Assembly: GCA_943737045.1 (NCBI GenBank)
Contig: CALSFV010000018.1
Coordinates: 744,001 to 808,000, forward strand
Source of the DNA: Parapristionchus giblindavisi
Taxonomy: Eukaryota > Nematoda > Chromadorea > Rhabditida > Diplogasteridae
Direction: 5' to 3'
DNA length: 64,000 nt
Shown here piece by piece: positions 48,001 to 61,900 of this stretch; the first letter of the stretch is position 1, and each line of letters begins with the position of its first letter. A program made the position numbers and the translations under genes. Under the pieces are notes generated by a model. It made no database searches, was not told the origin of the DNA, and saw only the letters and a list, made by a program, of their open reading frames with translations.

Positions 48001-50939
48001 TCTGATAAGCCTGCCTACAACTGCGAATGTCTTGAAGGATTTGTTAAAAAGATGGGAGTACCAAACCAATGCGACGGTAAATAAAATATTTTTTCCACGT
48101 ATGTACTTCAATCTTTCTTTTAGATATTGATGAGTGTTTGGATGAAAGCACTCCATACGATCGCGATTCGGTAGACTGTGTGAACAAACCCGGAACGTAT
48201 GAACTCAAATGCAAAGAGGTAAGGCATTCCTTACTTCTTCTAGTGGAAAAGTTATCGGGACCATAAATGACTCCTTGAATTACAGCTATATGAGGAGAAA
48301 CATCGATCCGCTGATGGCAAGAATATCACTTGTATTGATAGAGATGAGTGTGCCATGGATGCTGGATATCTAGAAACACTCAAAAAGGTTTACTGAATTT
48401 GTTTTTACAGTCTACAAAAGTTGTTTTACTCCTATCGTTTCTATCAAATTGGCGGGTTCTTTGTCCAGATTTCAAAACATATTTTGAGGCAACAATAGCT
48501 CAAGATCAATTATACATGACATCATTATTGATAACTTAAGTCCAACGTTCCTTTTATTTATGGTTCCCGACTGTTTCTCTATCTTTTTTTTCTTTCATAA
48601 CTGTTGATGATCACTTAACAGGTCGAATCCGGTGGCAACATTGGAAAATGGAAGGAATGGATGGTTCCACCAAAGGACAATTCTTCTGGATACGCTATTT
48701 GTTATTATGATGTCAGTTATTATTTTTTGAAGTATCCGTTATCGGTTGTTCGGTGATACCTATTAAAATATGGAGGGCGAAAAGTGAGGCTATAAAATCG
48801 CTGTACTATACAGGCAATGAGAGGATTGCAATTCGACGCAATCTCAACCGATCCTAAAAAATGCGCCCTTGCCATTCTTCCCTTCTGCAAGAACCTCAGC
48901 CCTAAGGACATATCGGATCAGCTCATGTACGAACCAAAGTTAAAGGTAACACTTGATCGAAACTTAATATTTTTAGGGCTAATTAATTATCTGAGCAAAA
49001 GATCTTGCTATCCACGTTTTTTGCACACTCAACTAAATGTTTCTTTCTTTCTTGTATTTCGCAAAACTTACTTGTCTATGTTGACCCTGTCAATGTTGCT
49101 GCATACTTTTAGACCATTTAATTATATTGACAGGGCTTCGAATGTACATGTGCACCACCAGCCTCACCAGTGATAGATGTATTCCGATCGAAAAAGTCCT
49201 TCACATGCCCAGGTACGGCTTTATCTTATATACATATCTTATATATGTACTTGTGCCTGAAAAAAATGAAAAAAAAGAAGATGATTTCAGCGGAAGGATG
49301 TCTTGAAGAATGCCGTACACAACACAACTATGAATGTGTCAAAACTAAATGTGTTTGTAAGCAAGGATTCTCTGAGAAACTGATAGATGGAATTGCCCAA
49401 TGCACTGGTGAGGGCTTATGGAATCTCTGATAATGATAGAGAAGTGAATTTGTTTCAGATCGTGAATGTGGAGACGGTGAACCACTCCCAGAGGCTCTCA
49501 CCAAGGGCAGGCAAATCTATGTGTTATGTGAAAATGGTCGATTCATAGCCAAGCCCGGATACGAGATCATCAGAAATAATGAAACCGGAGTTGTTGAAAC
49601 TGTCATTGGTAAGTGAATCACCGTGTATATGTGAAACTCTTTTCAGTAACTATAATATTAAAGAACTCGATTTGCAAATTGAATTTGTGGGAGCACTTCT
49701 TTAACTGTTGCTTCCATTCAGATATCGACGAATGCAAATTAGATCCGGGTCGATGCTGTAACGCTGGAGTTAATTGCACCGGACCTGACTGCATCAGGGT
49801 TTGTCTTCTTTATGGATATTTTCAAAGATATGCCATGGTCGAAATCGCTAAGAATCATGCATGTCTATTGCAGTGTTTCAATACAATTGGATCATTCTCA
49901 TGTACCTCTAAGACCATTGTTTGTGAGGAGAGCAGTGTAGATAAGCAAACATGTTTGTGCAAAGGTGAGTTTCGGCTTTGATCGATCCATTCTATCACTT
50001 TTTATTAACTTCTTGTAAGGTACGATAAAAATATACGTAGTGTCAGCAATCTTGTACCCAAAAGAATTACAAAAAAACGGAGACACAAATTAATTTTAAT
50101 GCGATCCCTTCATACCACAGGCTATTTCCTCTTTATAATTTCAGAGTTGCCTTGTCCTCGTACGACATCTTGGTACTACGGTTGTGGTGGTCAGACGAAT
50201 GTGAACGGATTAGGAGAAGATAAGAGAGTCTGCTCAAGAATTATTCATGCTGCTACCGATTCGTACATTGAATTCGCGAGTGAAAAAGTACTGTCGTTAT
50301 GATAATACCGACATTTTAACTTGTCACAATACTAAAGAGCTATCAAATAGAGATTTATTTCAGGCACTCTTCGAGTATGCTTCAAAGCAGAGATGTGATT
50401 GTTGCTTCCTCGACAAACAACCAACAGATTTCACTATGAACCCCGTATTCAACTACTATGGTCCTTGTTTGCGTAAGTTGTTTCTCATCTCGGAGGAAAA
50501 CAATTAAGCAATATTCGTTCCAGCAAAGGAGAAGGTATCAGAACTCGTGTGTCCGGAAGGCTCTACGCCGGGAACTGACAGCACTAAGTCAGCTACTTGC
50601 TCTATTCGCGCAACTTCTGGCAGCTCACCGAAGTAAGTACATTGTAAAACAATTGAGAGATTTCTATCGAGGGGCCTCAGCTAATTTCTTTCTACTCTCT
50701 TGGTCGTATTCGCTCTCACATTCTTTGTGGAAAGTGGTGAAAGAAATGCAAATTGGTCGATTCATTTAATGATCTGTGGATGATATAAATCTACTAATGA
50801 TACATTTTCTTACAGAGTTCGTGTTGGCGAGTCTATCGTTGGTCCAGTGGTTGGTGATCCCAATTTGTGCTCAATCATCGAGGGCAAGACTGTTTTCGGC
50901 CAAAAACCTGACGGATGCCTTCTATATTTCCCTAACTGA
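33857..50939 (+). CDS. Fibrillin-like multi-EGF secreted matrix protein, gene B (first coding exon not resolved)
   Basis: Inverted paralog of gene A with the same 90-exon structure. The traced coding length is 8,798 nt, or about 2,931 residues. Every junction was checked for phase and no lesion was found. Modules in order: an N-terminal cysteine-rich module (exons 2-4), roughly forty EGF or calcium-binding EGF modules, the non-EGF block of exons 81-82, a cysteine-rich block (exons 83-87) and the C-terminal cysteine domain (exons 88-91, stop at 50937-50939). Exon 2 begins with 2 nt of a split codon after an acceptor at 33855-33856, so a signal-peptide exon must lie upstream, but I could not place it with confidence. 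Average exon is about 98 nt. The longest intron (41181-41878) contains a MITE. A poly(A) signal lies at 50962-50967. The likely role is structural calcium-binding microfibril or cuticle-associated matrix; that is a family inference. Confidence 0.9.
41241..41832. mobile_element. TA-flanked MITE in gene B intron 43
   Basis: 592 bp with terminal inverted repeats of about 65 bp (CCGTCAAAACGAAAAAAAGT..., rich in TTTGTGACAA repeats) and TA on both sides, as in Tc1/mariner-type insertions. Gene A's matching intron is only 92 bases long and lacks it, so it inserted after A and B separated. Confidence 0.8.
42655..42803. repeat. Inverted-repeat insertion in gene B intron 47
   Basis: Counterpart of 8535-8663, with ends CAGCGAATTG and CAATTCGCTG. 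Internal sequence differs from the gene A copy by indels. Confidence 0.6.
45281..50939 (+). other. Gene B exon map, exons 62-91 (C-terminal third)
   Basis: Exons: 45281-45421, 45472-45547, 45604-45659, 45709-45781, 45829-45897, 45944-46058, 46126-46234, 46281-46381, 46448-46594, 46695-46766, 46816-46933, 47009-47140, 47238-47372, 47437-47565, 47688-47789, 47845-47930, 47995-48076, 48124-48218, 48286-48387, 48622-48711, 48814-48945, 49134-49212, 49291-49407, 49459-49608, 49722-49798, 49874-49964, 50145-50287, 50364-50472, 50524-50632, 50816-50939. The last EGF-type modules are near 48.1 kb. Exons 81-82 encode the non-EGF block. Exons 88-91 encode a cysteine domain with [28 protein letters not shown] and NYYGPCL motifs. 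Confidence 0.86.
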
Positions 50940-50961
50940 ACAATATTTACCATTCTTCTAT

Positions 50962-50967
50962 AATAAA
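50962..50967 (+). terminator. Poly(A) signal of gene B
   Basis: AATAAA 23 bases after the gene B stop codon. It gives a very short 3' UTR. Confidence 0.7.
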
Positions 50968-52407
50968 TGTTTTATAATTTGTAATGCCGTGATTTCGAAC
51001 CACAATCCATTTCATTCAAACATCATCCAACCAAATCCAACCAAATAGATTTTCTATGAATACACTTTCGAAAGTTTTTTTCCATTTCAATATTTCTGAC
51101 TTACATAACATGGGTCTCCGGTAAAAGCAACGCCTGCCACTAGGAAAAAAATTTTGTCTCCGATTTCGATGAAAGTCGGTCAGCGGATGTGGTTTGGGGT
51201 CATGAGAAGGCCTAGCCTCTTGATTTGGCCAAAATTGCAATTTATCGATTTGTGATTTACCCTGAGAATGATCATAACTCGGTTTATTTTCATCGTACAA
51301 CGAGCTGACAGGTGTCTTCTAATGCTCTCCAAAAAAAAGGAAAAAAATTCCTAGTGCCAGAACCGGTTTTTTGCTACACTTTTACAGGAGACAAGTGATA
51401 TGACCTTTGTCACTCGCTTTATATATAGCTATATAAATAACTAACGTCTTCTATTGAAGGGACATAAATGGAGTCATTCTTCTAGAGAAGAGCATAGCCC
51501 GAGAGTTAGGCGAGAGGGCTGACGGAATATTTCATTTCACCTGTTCTCTTTTTACTCACGTATTTTCCTATATTTGTCATTTTCTTATTGACATTGACAT
51601 TGAACAACTTTATCAGCTAATGGGTGTTTCGTAGCTTTGTTGCCATGAAATTTCTCCAATCCTTATGCAAGTAAATTTTATACGGCCAATGTATCGGGGG
51701 AAATCGGCATAAACAGTCACAAGATTTACAATTGTGTCCTTAGCACCATCAAATGTTGTTTCAATGAGAATACCTCGACTATCATGTCAAAACTAGACAG
51801 TGATAATATAACTATCTATCGATTTTTTTGGTTTTGCATAATCTACGGGCCTTAAAAATCGTATTACCATCTTGGAACTGGTCTGGAATTCTCAGCAGAT
51901 AAAGATGTGAGGGTTAGGGATACAACAATGATTAAAAAATAATATCCACAACATACTCAACTAAATATCAAAATTAGAATTTCCTTTGAACATCCTACAC
52001 GAAAGTAAAATAGTTATCACGAAGACATCATGTCGAAATAAATAATTAATTGATTGAGTACTATTCTTTCATATTGTAATCACATATAAATGCGCATTTT
52101 ATGTACATTATGTACAAATAGATTTGTTTTAAACGCATAACTTTTTTTCCCATTCAGCTTCAGACCGACGTTGTACATAGTAATGATGAATAGTACATTG
52201 CGATTTTATAAGATTCATTTTAGGGATAGTCTGTAAAACACTTGCTACTCCTTGATCATATAGAGATTTTTCAGATATTCCCATTAACTGTGCGTTCCTG
52301 TGACAGCACACCTATAATCACGCATTTCAGTTAAGTATGATATTTTTGAAATTCCACGCCAGCTAGCACGGCCTTTTCAAAGAGTTCGTCCCCAACAACA
52401 AACATGA
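50968..52407. other. Convergent spacer between genes B and C
   Basis: About 1.4 kb downstream of gene B with no supported gene. A short stretch near 51668 (AAGTAAATTTTATACGG) resembles the end of the TATTGACCGTATAAAAT MITE family. Confidence 0.5.
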
Positions 52408-52576
52408 TATTGACCGTATAAAATACACTTGTTTATTTAGTACGAGACTAGCCAGCCACATGCACAATGAATTAATATGTTTAGAGAGAGAGAGAGAGTT
52501 AGAGAGAGGGCGATAGAATACTTCTGCGTTTTACCAGCTAATAGAAATGCAATTACACAAGTACATACGAACAATA
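52408..52576. mobile_element. MITE copy 2 (TATTGACCGTATAAAAT family)
   Basis: Left end identical to the other copies; right end decayed (GTACATACGAACAATA). Contains a GA-rich run (AGAGAGAGAGAG). Lies between the 3' ends of genes B and C. Confidence 0.7.
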
Positions 52577-52913
52577 TCATCTTGAAACGGTTATTGCATT
52601 CTGGACACACAACGAAGTTTCCTGTGATAAAAAATTGCCGTTTTGCAAAATTTTTGTAGATGGACAATTTCTTAAAGATGGTGAACAACTACAGCCAAGA
52701 TAAAAATTCTGCATTATTTTGCTCTAGTATAATCTTTAATCACTTTTGAGCACATCTTCAAAGTTGTGAGATGTATTTTCAAAGCTTCGAGAAATCCAGA
52801 GTTCGAAAAAAAATCCCATTTACTATTGAGCTGTTCATTGGTGATCTGTTCTACTCATCACATTATTACAAATTTCAGGTCGAGTTCAAGAAATATATTT
52901 ATCAGGAGTTGTA

Positions 52914-55900
52914 TTATAATGCCAAGAATTCAATTCCATTTCTCCCGTAAGCGGCAACGCTTTTTCCCTCGATGACATTGCACATTTCCGGATCTTTTGG
53001 CATCTCTCCCTTTATTGATTGGTCCACTCTTATCCTGAAGTATTTAGTGCATGAGAATAAATAAGCAAATGACGGTTTTCATATTAAACAATACATGTAC
53101 TAAATAAAAATATAATAAATGAAATGTACATAGCTTGATAGTTTAGGCAAAATCTCTTTTGATAGCATAAGTAAACGAACTTTGGAGAGGTGCCGGGTTT
53201 CGCACGAATCGAACAGACTACTCCGGATATGTCGGTAGTTGCGGTCGAACCGGGAGGGCAAGTCACTTCCATATGACGTCCAGCCTCTTAATTTTAACGA
53301 ATTCCATAGTTAACATAGCGAAATACATTGATAATCAAGTGAAACTTATTATCACATACCGACACAGGGCCCATAGTAGTTAAAGACTGGGTTCATCGTG
53401 AAATCGCTTGGTTTCTCCTCCAGGAAACAACAGTCACACTTGTATGATGAAGCAAACTCGAACAATGCCTGAAGATTATTTTGTTAGCAAATAATGTAAC
53501 CGATTGCGATAATAAGTTACCATGTACACCTTACAAATATTCTTATTAATTTTTTTCGCGTTTAAATGACGAATATCTTTTTCGCAATGTCTCAACAGAC
53601 CAACGATTCTACCGTTTATACAGTTCTACCGTTCTACCGTTTGCCCTTTGCCACTTCATCTAATTTCACTTTTTACCGGAAGCTTTGCTATTGTTCGACC
53701 GAAGAAGCGAGTCCAAAAAGTACCTTTTCGTTGTCGAACGTCATGTATTTGGTAGTAACAATATCGAGTATTCTTGAGCACACCCTCTTATCCTCGCCCA
53801 ATCCATCCAATTTCGCCGGCGTAGAGCAACCGTAATACCACGCTGTTGTACGGGGGCATTGCGGCGCTGAAATGTTACATTCGATCATAGTTAAAACAAA
53901 TGAGACATATCAAACTAGTGTTTAAGAATCTTGATCTAAACGTAAAATAAAATATGAACTCTTACTTGTGCATAAGCAGGTTCGTTTGTCTACATTTCCG
54001 ATAGAACATATGATACTGTTTGATGTGCAATCATATGAGCCTTCTTTGTTCACACACTGTCAAGAAAAATATTAAAATTTAATTTAATTTTCACAAATTA
54101 ATAAATTGTGTGCACTGCTTTTTCATCGTTAATTGTAAGCATATTATTTACGTGCCTGAATGCATGCAGGTCCGGTGCAATTGGCGGAAGACGCGCAACA
54201 GATGTCCGGTTGCATTGTACACTCATCAATGTCTAAATTGGACAGTTTATTACGGTTGGTAATGCCACAAAACAATGAAAAAAGTTCATCTCACATTAAA
54301 CAGAATTTCACGAATATTTCCACGACCGAAAACAAGAATACATGATATGAAGGAAGCTAAACTGTCCTTACCAACGATATCGGTAACAACTCCGGTCGCA
54401 TTATCTCTGACCAGTTGCCATCCTTGTTTTGCACTCCATCGGTTATTGATACAGCTGAGGAATGGCAGCTTGCCAATTGCAATATTTGCAGGGACAGCTT
54501 CTCCTTCGCCGCACTCTATCTCTACAACGACTTTTTTGACCCATTAATAATATAATACAGGGTTTCTCTATTAAGAAGGTCATTCATACTTCGTATTTCA
54601 TACTTAGTTTGAAATAAGTAAAATTTCATCATTAAATTTTATCCATAATTTTCATTTTTTTTTTCAATAATTAATTTGAAACAGTCATGCTTCTAACTCA
54701 CGAATACATTGGGCGATTCCATCGACCAGCCTTTCGGAGTAACCCTTCATGCAGACGCATTCAGTGTTTTTACACTCATAATTGTACTCGGTACGGCATG
54801 CTTCACGACATCCGGATGCTTGAATGTATATAGATAAGCTAGGATGTACTTGTCTCCAACTTTGTAGCCAATTATTTTGCATAATGTGTTTATGTGAAAG
54901 GACAAATGTGGTTCACAAGAGTTTTGGTCTGTCAGCAGAGATTCTGTATACTCTTTCATAGCGATTTACATCTCAAAAAGGGATCGTGTATTATGCAACA
55001 AATATGTGGAATTAAGAATGCGGAGTGTATGAACAGAGAGCAGGGAATTGAATGGGCAAGAGTTTTTTTTTCAAATTTACGAAAATCCGGATCTTAAAAT
55101 AGGATTTGAATCCCATTTTTCTACTTCCGCTAAACGTTAAAGTTTAGCGGCTCAACGATTACAAATAAACAACAAACCTGGACAAGTGTATGAAAATTGG
55201 CGCTCGAGCCAAACAAAAATGGATGCCGTTGCAGGTGGAACACAGTCACATTCGAATCCCTGTATTTAGTTAGATTTATTAAGCTATAATTTAAATATTT
55301 ATCTAACAAGGAAGGTGTCTCAAGTGTGAGCTTAACAATAGTTTAACAGATTTTAAGGGTCGATGTGTGACGCTGATTCTTAATATGTCTTCATGCTTCT
55401 ATGGAAAACGTTATAGGTTTCCAATTTCCAGTCAAAACCAATTTCTACTCCATCCACCTCTCCATCTCCGCAGAGTGGTACGAGAGAAAAAGCAACGGCT
55501 GGAAACCCACTGACTATGAGCTGCCGTTGCCGATGAATGGGGGAAATGGGAAGCTGATTGTTAAATTATGTTAAATTGGCTTTGACTAAGTTTTCCAATG
55601 GAAAATTAGAAATCTCAAACATTTTTTTTTCATAAAAAGCAAATTTGGGAAAACAATATACAGTATCGGCGTAAAGTCATGGGACGCTTTTTCATTTTTT
55701 TATAACTTTTGATCGAGGAAAGCAATCAAGCTGATTTTTTAGTCAATGTAGAGAATTTATCAAGGAATATTACCATGATGTGTTGGTGTAATTAACTTAG
55801 TTAATTTTTGCGTAGTGATTACGCTACCGAAGTACACTTTTTTTTGAAAATTCCCATTTCTTTAGTGAAAAGCCCTGATCTTCGGGAACACTGTGAGAGT

Positions 55901-58900
55901 GGAGACCCCCACTAGAGCTGTACAGTCAAACAATCCGGAATGGCTCCGACTCCGATTTCAAGCTGTAGTAGGGTTGCTACTTTGACCTCTAAAATTTATA
56001 ACTCGGCTTCTAGATGTGATAACGACCCGATCTCCAAAATTATGCTAGTGGCGAGTAATGTTTATCCCCAGAATACGGTAGTCATAGCTCGCCATTTTCC
56101 CTCAGGGCATAAAATAATTTTTTTTGTTGGGATAACCAATTTTGAGACCCTACCGTTCAGAGGGCAGGTCTTCTAAAATTATGGTTCCTGCGCAAGCAGC
56201 TTAGCAATATATCATATATTTATTTCCCTTATTTTGGTTTAGTTCGGATTCCTTTCAGACCCGTAGCAAAAGTTATGCTGAGGTCTACTTGGTGTGCGCT
56301 CTTGCGCTTTCTATCTGACTACTCTCGTCCCTGGGCCTCCATTGATGAAAATTCTTATTTTGAAAGCACCAATGCACGTTAGAGATGTTCACAAAAGTTT
56401 TTACACTATTACTAGACTTCGATCTTTGATCTTTGTATTTTGATTTTTGATCGCTGAAGCCGAGTAGACCTCAGCATAACTTTTGCTACGGGTCTGAAAG
56501 GAATCCGAACTAACAAGGGGATGCTCGCAACTTGTCCTAGCCATATGAGATGGAAATAGCATTACCAGGATCAGTTTTCGATGCTGATTACGAATCCGTT
56601 TTCTGAAAGTGCCTAATCGACCTGAGTTTACGGGAAATCGATTTTTTGATTCGGAAATTCGTGTGTTTTCCTGCGCAAATCGGCCGGATGGGCTGGTGAA
56701 CTCATCTATAAACTCTCGCAGTAGTCTACGTTTCATCACCGGATTTCTCCGATGCAATCCAGATAGTTTGTGAGGGAAACTACACGAATTTTCGAATTAA
56801 CAAGCCAAATTTCAATACCGATTTTCTCGAAACAGAGGTCGATTAGGCACTTCTGAAAACGGATTCGTAATCAGCATCGAAAACTGATCCTGGTAATGCT
56901 ATTGCCATCTCATCTGGCCAGGACAAGTTGGGAGCATCCCCTTGTAAACCAAAATAAGGGAAATAAATATATGATATATTGCTAATCTGCTTGCGCAGGA
57001 ACCATAATTTTAGAAGACCTGCCCTCTGAACGGTAGGGTCTCAAAATTGGTTATCCCAACAAAAAAAATATTGTATGCCCTGAGGGCAAATGGCGAGATT
57101 ACCGTAATCTGGGGATAAACAATTAAAATCGGTAAAATACAGGTTAAAATCGGAGTCGGAGCCATTCCGGATTGTGTGACTGTACATCCCTAGTGGGGGT
57201 CTCCACTCTCACAGTGTTCCAGAAGAACAGGGCTTTCACTAAAGAAATGGAATTTTCAAAAAAGTGTATTTCGGTAGCATCATCACTACGCAAAAAATAA
57301 CTAAGTTAATTACACCAACACATCATGGTAATATTCCTTGATAAATTCTCTATATTGACTCAAAAGATCAGCTTGATTGCTTTCCTAGATCAAAAAATGA
57401 AAAAGCGTCCCATGACTTTACGCCGATACTGTAGTATAAGCGTTAAGAATAGAATCTGAAAATTAGTTCAGTAAATTAAATTTTATGAAATGAGACACGT
57501 TTTGTTAGATTGCTTGAAAAAAATCTTTACTGAATTCTGCTGAAATAACTTCAGATCGATTCAAACCAAGAGTAGGACAGGAATGTTATTCATAAAGATA
57601 AATATTCCATACTTTGAGTCTGTTGTCGAAAACAAGTTGATGCGATATGTTTTTAGGGTGAAGATTCTTGCAAAACGGAAGAATGGCCAGGGATTTATCC
57701 GTATTGATATTGTCGAATTTGACTCCTTTCAATGCCTAAATGCAAGAATTCTCTTCTTAATTCTCTTTTCATAAAAATTACTTTTGTTTTCAGCTAAAAT
57801 TGTAGATGCACATTTTCTTTAATCCTAATATGCAACTCGGCTTAACAATTTTCCCAGAAAAATTGTTCCGCCGAGTTAGAGAGTTTATTTACTAACTGTG
57901 CATAGTGAACCATAATTTCACGAATTAGTTAAAAAATGAAGGTAAAAAATAAAGGTGACATCAATGTAACAGAGCGAGCATTACAGATCTTTCGTTTTTA
58001 ATAAATATTTTGATGGATGCCATTAAATTTCCTTGTGATCTCTTGGAAAGAAGCAGATAATATCAACTTCAATATGAAAACAAATGTGAAAAATCAATAA
58101 TTTCGTTAAAAAAACTATATTTTTATTCGTGAATCGGCGGCTTCAATAACTGGTTATGCAACACATTAGTGAGCACTTATGACACAGAAGTTATACCTAT
58201 CTGGGTGGACAATATTCTTCAAAATATAAAAGTCCTTGTTATTTTGTATTGTACGAATCTGTACTTCTATGATAGGTTTGAAATGCTACAGTAGCTATGG
58301 GACAAACCCACATTGTAATAGCAAATTGCGTATCCGGAAGAATTGTCTTTCGGAGCGACCATCCAGTCCTTCCACGTTCCATTATTTTGGCCGTCCGCGA
58401 TCTGAAATATACATATACCACATATTAATTATCATAAAAAACATATTAGCATAAATACTGATAAATGTGTATGGTCGTTATTATTCTGCACTAGTTACTA
58501 TGAAATATAATAGAATATTTGATATTCATAAATTGAATTTATCTGAATTTTGCAACATAAGCTGTCTCATTAGTTTGTCTCACTTTCTTCATCGTCTCAT
58601 TGTAAGCTGGATCCGAAGCGCATTCGTCTTTTGGCTTACAGGTGATGTTCTTTTTATCGGCGGAAATCGATTCTACCTCGTACAACTGTTAATGAGCGAT
58701 TAAATAATTCATTCAATATGAATAAATCAAATTAAAATTCTGTGAAAATTATAAACATTTGCACTCGTCGTTCAGAAGAAATAGATCGCAATTTTAAAAG
58801 AGTACCCGAACACTATTTGAAACTCTCCGATCTAACAACATTCATTATTGTGTCACATTCCGATTTTCTTACTCTATCATTTCTGTTTTTTCACTAACAT

Positions 58901-61900
58901 TTTTGCATTTGAGTTCGTATGATCCATCTGTATTGATACAATCGACCTCTTCACGATTGTATTCCGTGTTCTCGTCCAAGCACTCGTCCACATCTTAATT
59001 AATAAATTTCCTTCTCCAACATTGAAATATGTTCTATTAATAATGCAATATAATATTGTCTACTAGCGAAAGGTAAAGCAACAGTCTTCTTATCTTGTTT
59101 TTTTACATGGTAAATGTTTCTCTGCGATGTTGCTAGTAGACTAGTCGATCTAATTCATTACCATCGCATATGTATTCAGAAGGGCTTTGTTTGTATCCAT
59201 CTTCACACGTGCATATGGGCTGTGGTTTGTCGGGAAGCATCTAAACATTCTCTATTTTCTGTATAATAACCATTCGAAAGGTTCTCTGTATACCCTTTCG
59301 GAACGGTATAACATTCCTTAGTAGGAGTAATGATACCTGACACTTGGTTGATTTGACGTCACAATCGTTGAGACCGGGCTTGCACTTGTCCTCGATTTCG
59401 CACTTTTCGATACCATCGCCTGCAAACTGATCTTATCAGAGTCTCGAATGTGCAGGTTAGATCACCAATGTAGCCGTCCTTGCAGGTGCAAGTATACGAG
59501 CCAACGGTGTTAGTGCAGATAGCATTGGCATGACAGGGAGGCTTGACTGCCTTGCATTCGTTATCATCTGAGTCAGTTAATGAATTACGTTTAGTAACTA
59601 TAATAAATTATTGAATAAGATTAGTAAAACAGCTTAAATTTAACGCGATCACAATGTTTATATGAATATAGTATTTTTTTAAAGATAGTGGAAAGTCGAA
59701 TAGACAATAAACAGGAATATAGTAACTCACCAATGCATTTCTTTTTCTCACTACCCGGATCCACAATGTATCCAACATTGCATTCGCACTCATAGGTTCC
59801 AGGTAGATCTATACACTTGTGAATGTCACAGATTGTTGTGTTCTTGCACTCGTTTGTATCTGTATACATTTACTTTGTACTCATTCCTTTTAAAATTCAT
59901 TGTTTCATTATATTCATTGCTTAAACTTTACGCACATGTCCATGCCTGGAGATGACGTTAAATATAAAATAAACCAATATTGACCGTATAAAATACACTT
60001 GTTTATTTGGTACGAGAGTAGCCAACCACTGCCACAATGAATTTCTATCTTTAGAGAGAGAGAGAGCACCGGTGAGAGAGTATGTAGATCAGAGAGAGCG
60101 AGGAAGGAAAGGAGGAAAGAGTGGGGAGTTAATAGATAGTTCTTCCTCTGTTGAGCAGCAGTAGCAATGCAATTATGCAAGTACATTTTATACGGACAAT
60201 AACTAAACTATTTAACTACTAGCAAGTATTGTTTACTAAGCAACAAAATTATTAATTGTAACTCACTGGTACAAGAGTACGCGCTGTCTGCACGTTCATA
60301 TCCCTTTTTGCAGTCACAACTATAGCTACCAATTGTGTCGTTGCAATTGGTAGTCTGCACATCACATTGATTGAGCATCGGGTCGTTGCACTCGTTAATA
60401 TCTTAAAGAGGATGTATTACACTTGTGTAAAAAAAGGCCACGGCTCTATGCTAATAATAAACACATAGGTCATATCGGAGCGGAATATTCTATCACTGTT
60501 CCCAATTTTCATATATCCTTCCATCATAGCTCTTATTGAATTACATACTACGTACTCACTCCACACCCTCTCGATTATAAATATCCTAGCTCTGATAATT
60601 CACCTAACTCGTCCTGTCACCTCAATCATTCTATATTGTTCAGTATTTGGTATTTTCTATAAAAAGCGGAAAACTGGTTCTCACTAATGCAAGTTCCGTT
60701 CGTTCCACTTCCTGTGTATCCTTCCTTGCATGTACAAGTGTATGATCCTTGCGTGTCCGTGCAATAGGCGTTCACATCACAGTTATTCAATTCTGTTTTG
60801 GCGCACTCATTGATGTCTGAGAATAATTAAGTGAGGACCGTTTTGATTTATGTATAAGAGTAGTATCGAAAAATATCTTCCTCATTCCCTATCTTCACTG
60901 TGGTAGATCTAACATAATAACATCATAAATAATTGAATACTAATTCTCTTACTAATGCACCAAGTTCCATTGCCTTCGTAGCCCTTATTACATGTACAAT
61001 TGTACGAAGATCCACTAGATGTACACGTAGCATATCTTGAGCAAGGAGTGGCGCTAACGCATGGGTCGACCTACGATAGAACTTTTTTTTAAATACACAC
61101 GTTGTGCTAAACCAAAAGTACCAAAATCAACAAAAAAAACAGCAATTGCAAAAAGCTTCTGATTCTTGGTTCATAAATTAACTAGTCTAATTTATAATTC
61201 ATAGTACAATGCGATACTTACAGGTACACAAGGCGATGATATTGTTCCTATTCCTACGAATCCGTCTTTGCACTGACAGTATACACCGCCGTTCTGAACA
61301 TTTAAGCTATTATTTCTTTGATCACATACTAAAAAACAAATTAGCAAATTAGCAACAAGCTGCATACCGGACTATTCTTACAATCCGCGTTAGGAGTGCA
61401 AGTGATCGATTCGCAAGTTAGTGGTTCGCATTTGTTTGTGGAGCTGTTCTGCTTGGTACCTGGCACGCAATTGCACGTGTAGAATGGAGGAAGCAGCAGT
61501 TCTTCGCAAACTCCCTGTAGTCATGTTTATAGTATGTTTGGTCAGCTTCACACTTCTCGGTGTGGACAACTAAATTAATGTTATTTTAGATACCTTTCCA
61601 CAAATACCAGGAGTCTTGCATGGTTGGACGGGAGAACACTGATGTCCAATCATTTCGTATCCGAAGTTACACTCACATTTATATGTTCCAATTTCTAGAA
61701 AATAATTTATGGGTGTATTGTTCGTAATAGTTATATAGCAAGAACTACACTGATCAACATATGTGAGATACCTCCAGTTCCGTTCTGTGCTTGGACTACT
61801 TGACACTTGGAGTTGGTTGGGCAGTCAAAGTCGTTTTTGCATGGAGGAACTACCACGCAAATGTTTTCGCTCGTAAGCTGCAATCGATTTTACCAACTAT

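Larger units (their letters stand above)
55661..57431. mobile_element. Tc1/mariner-like foldback in gene C intron 82, itself carrying nested foldbacks
   Basis: Ends CAGTATCGGCGTAAAGTCAT and its exact complement, with TA on both sides (55659-55660 and 57432-57433). Arms are long: about 580 bp on the left and 485 bp on the right, read from the ends inward. The CAGT start, TA target and long inverted arms fit a non-autonomous Tc1/mariner element. Two further palindromes sit in its centre (56242-56510 and 56514-56944). No transposase frame. Confidence 0.8.

Noticed and set aside
56401..56757. 118-residue minus-strand frame
   Set aside because: Crosses the border between two nested foldbacks inside an intron; no protein-like features.
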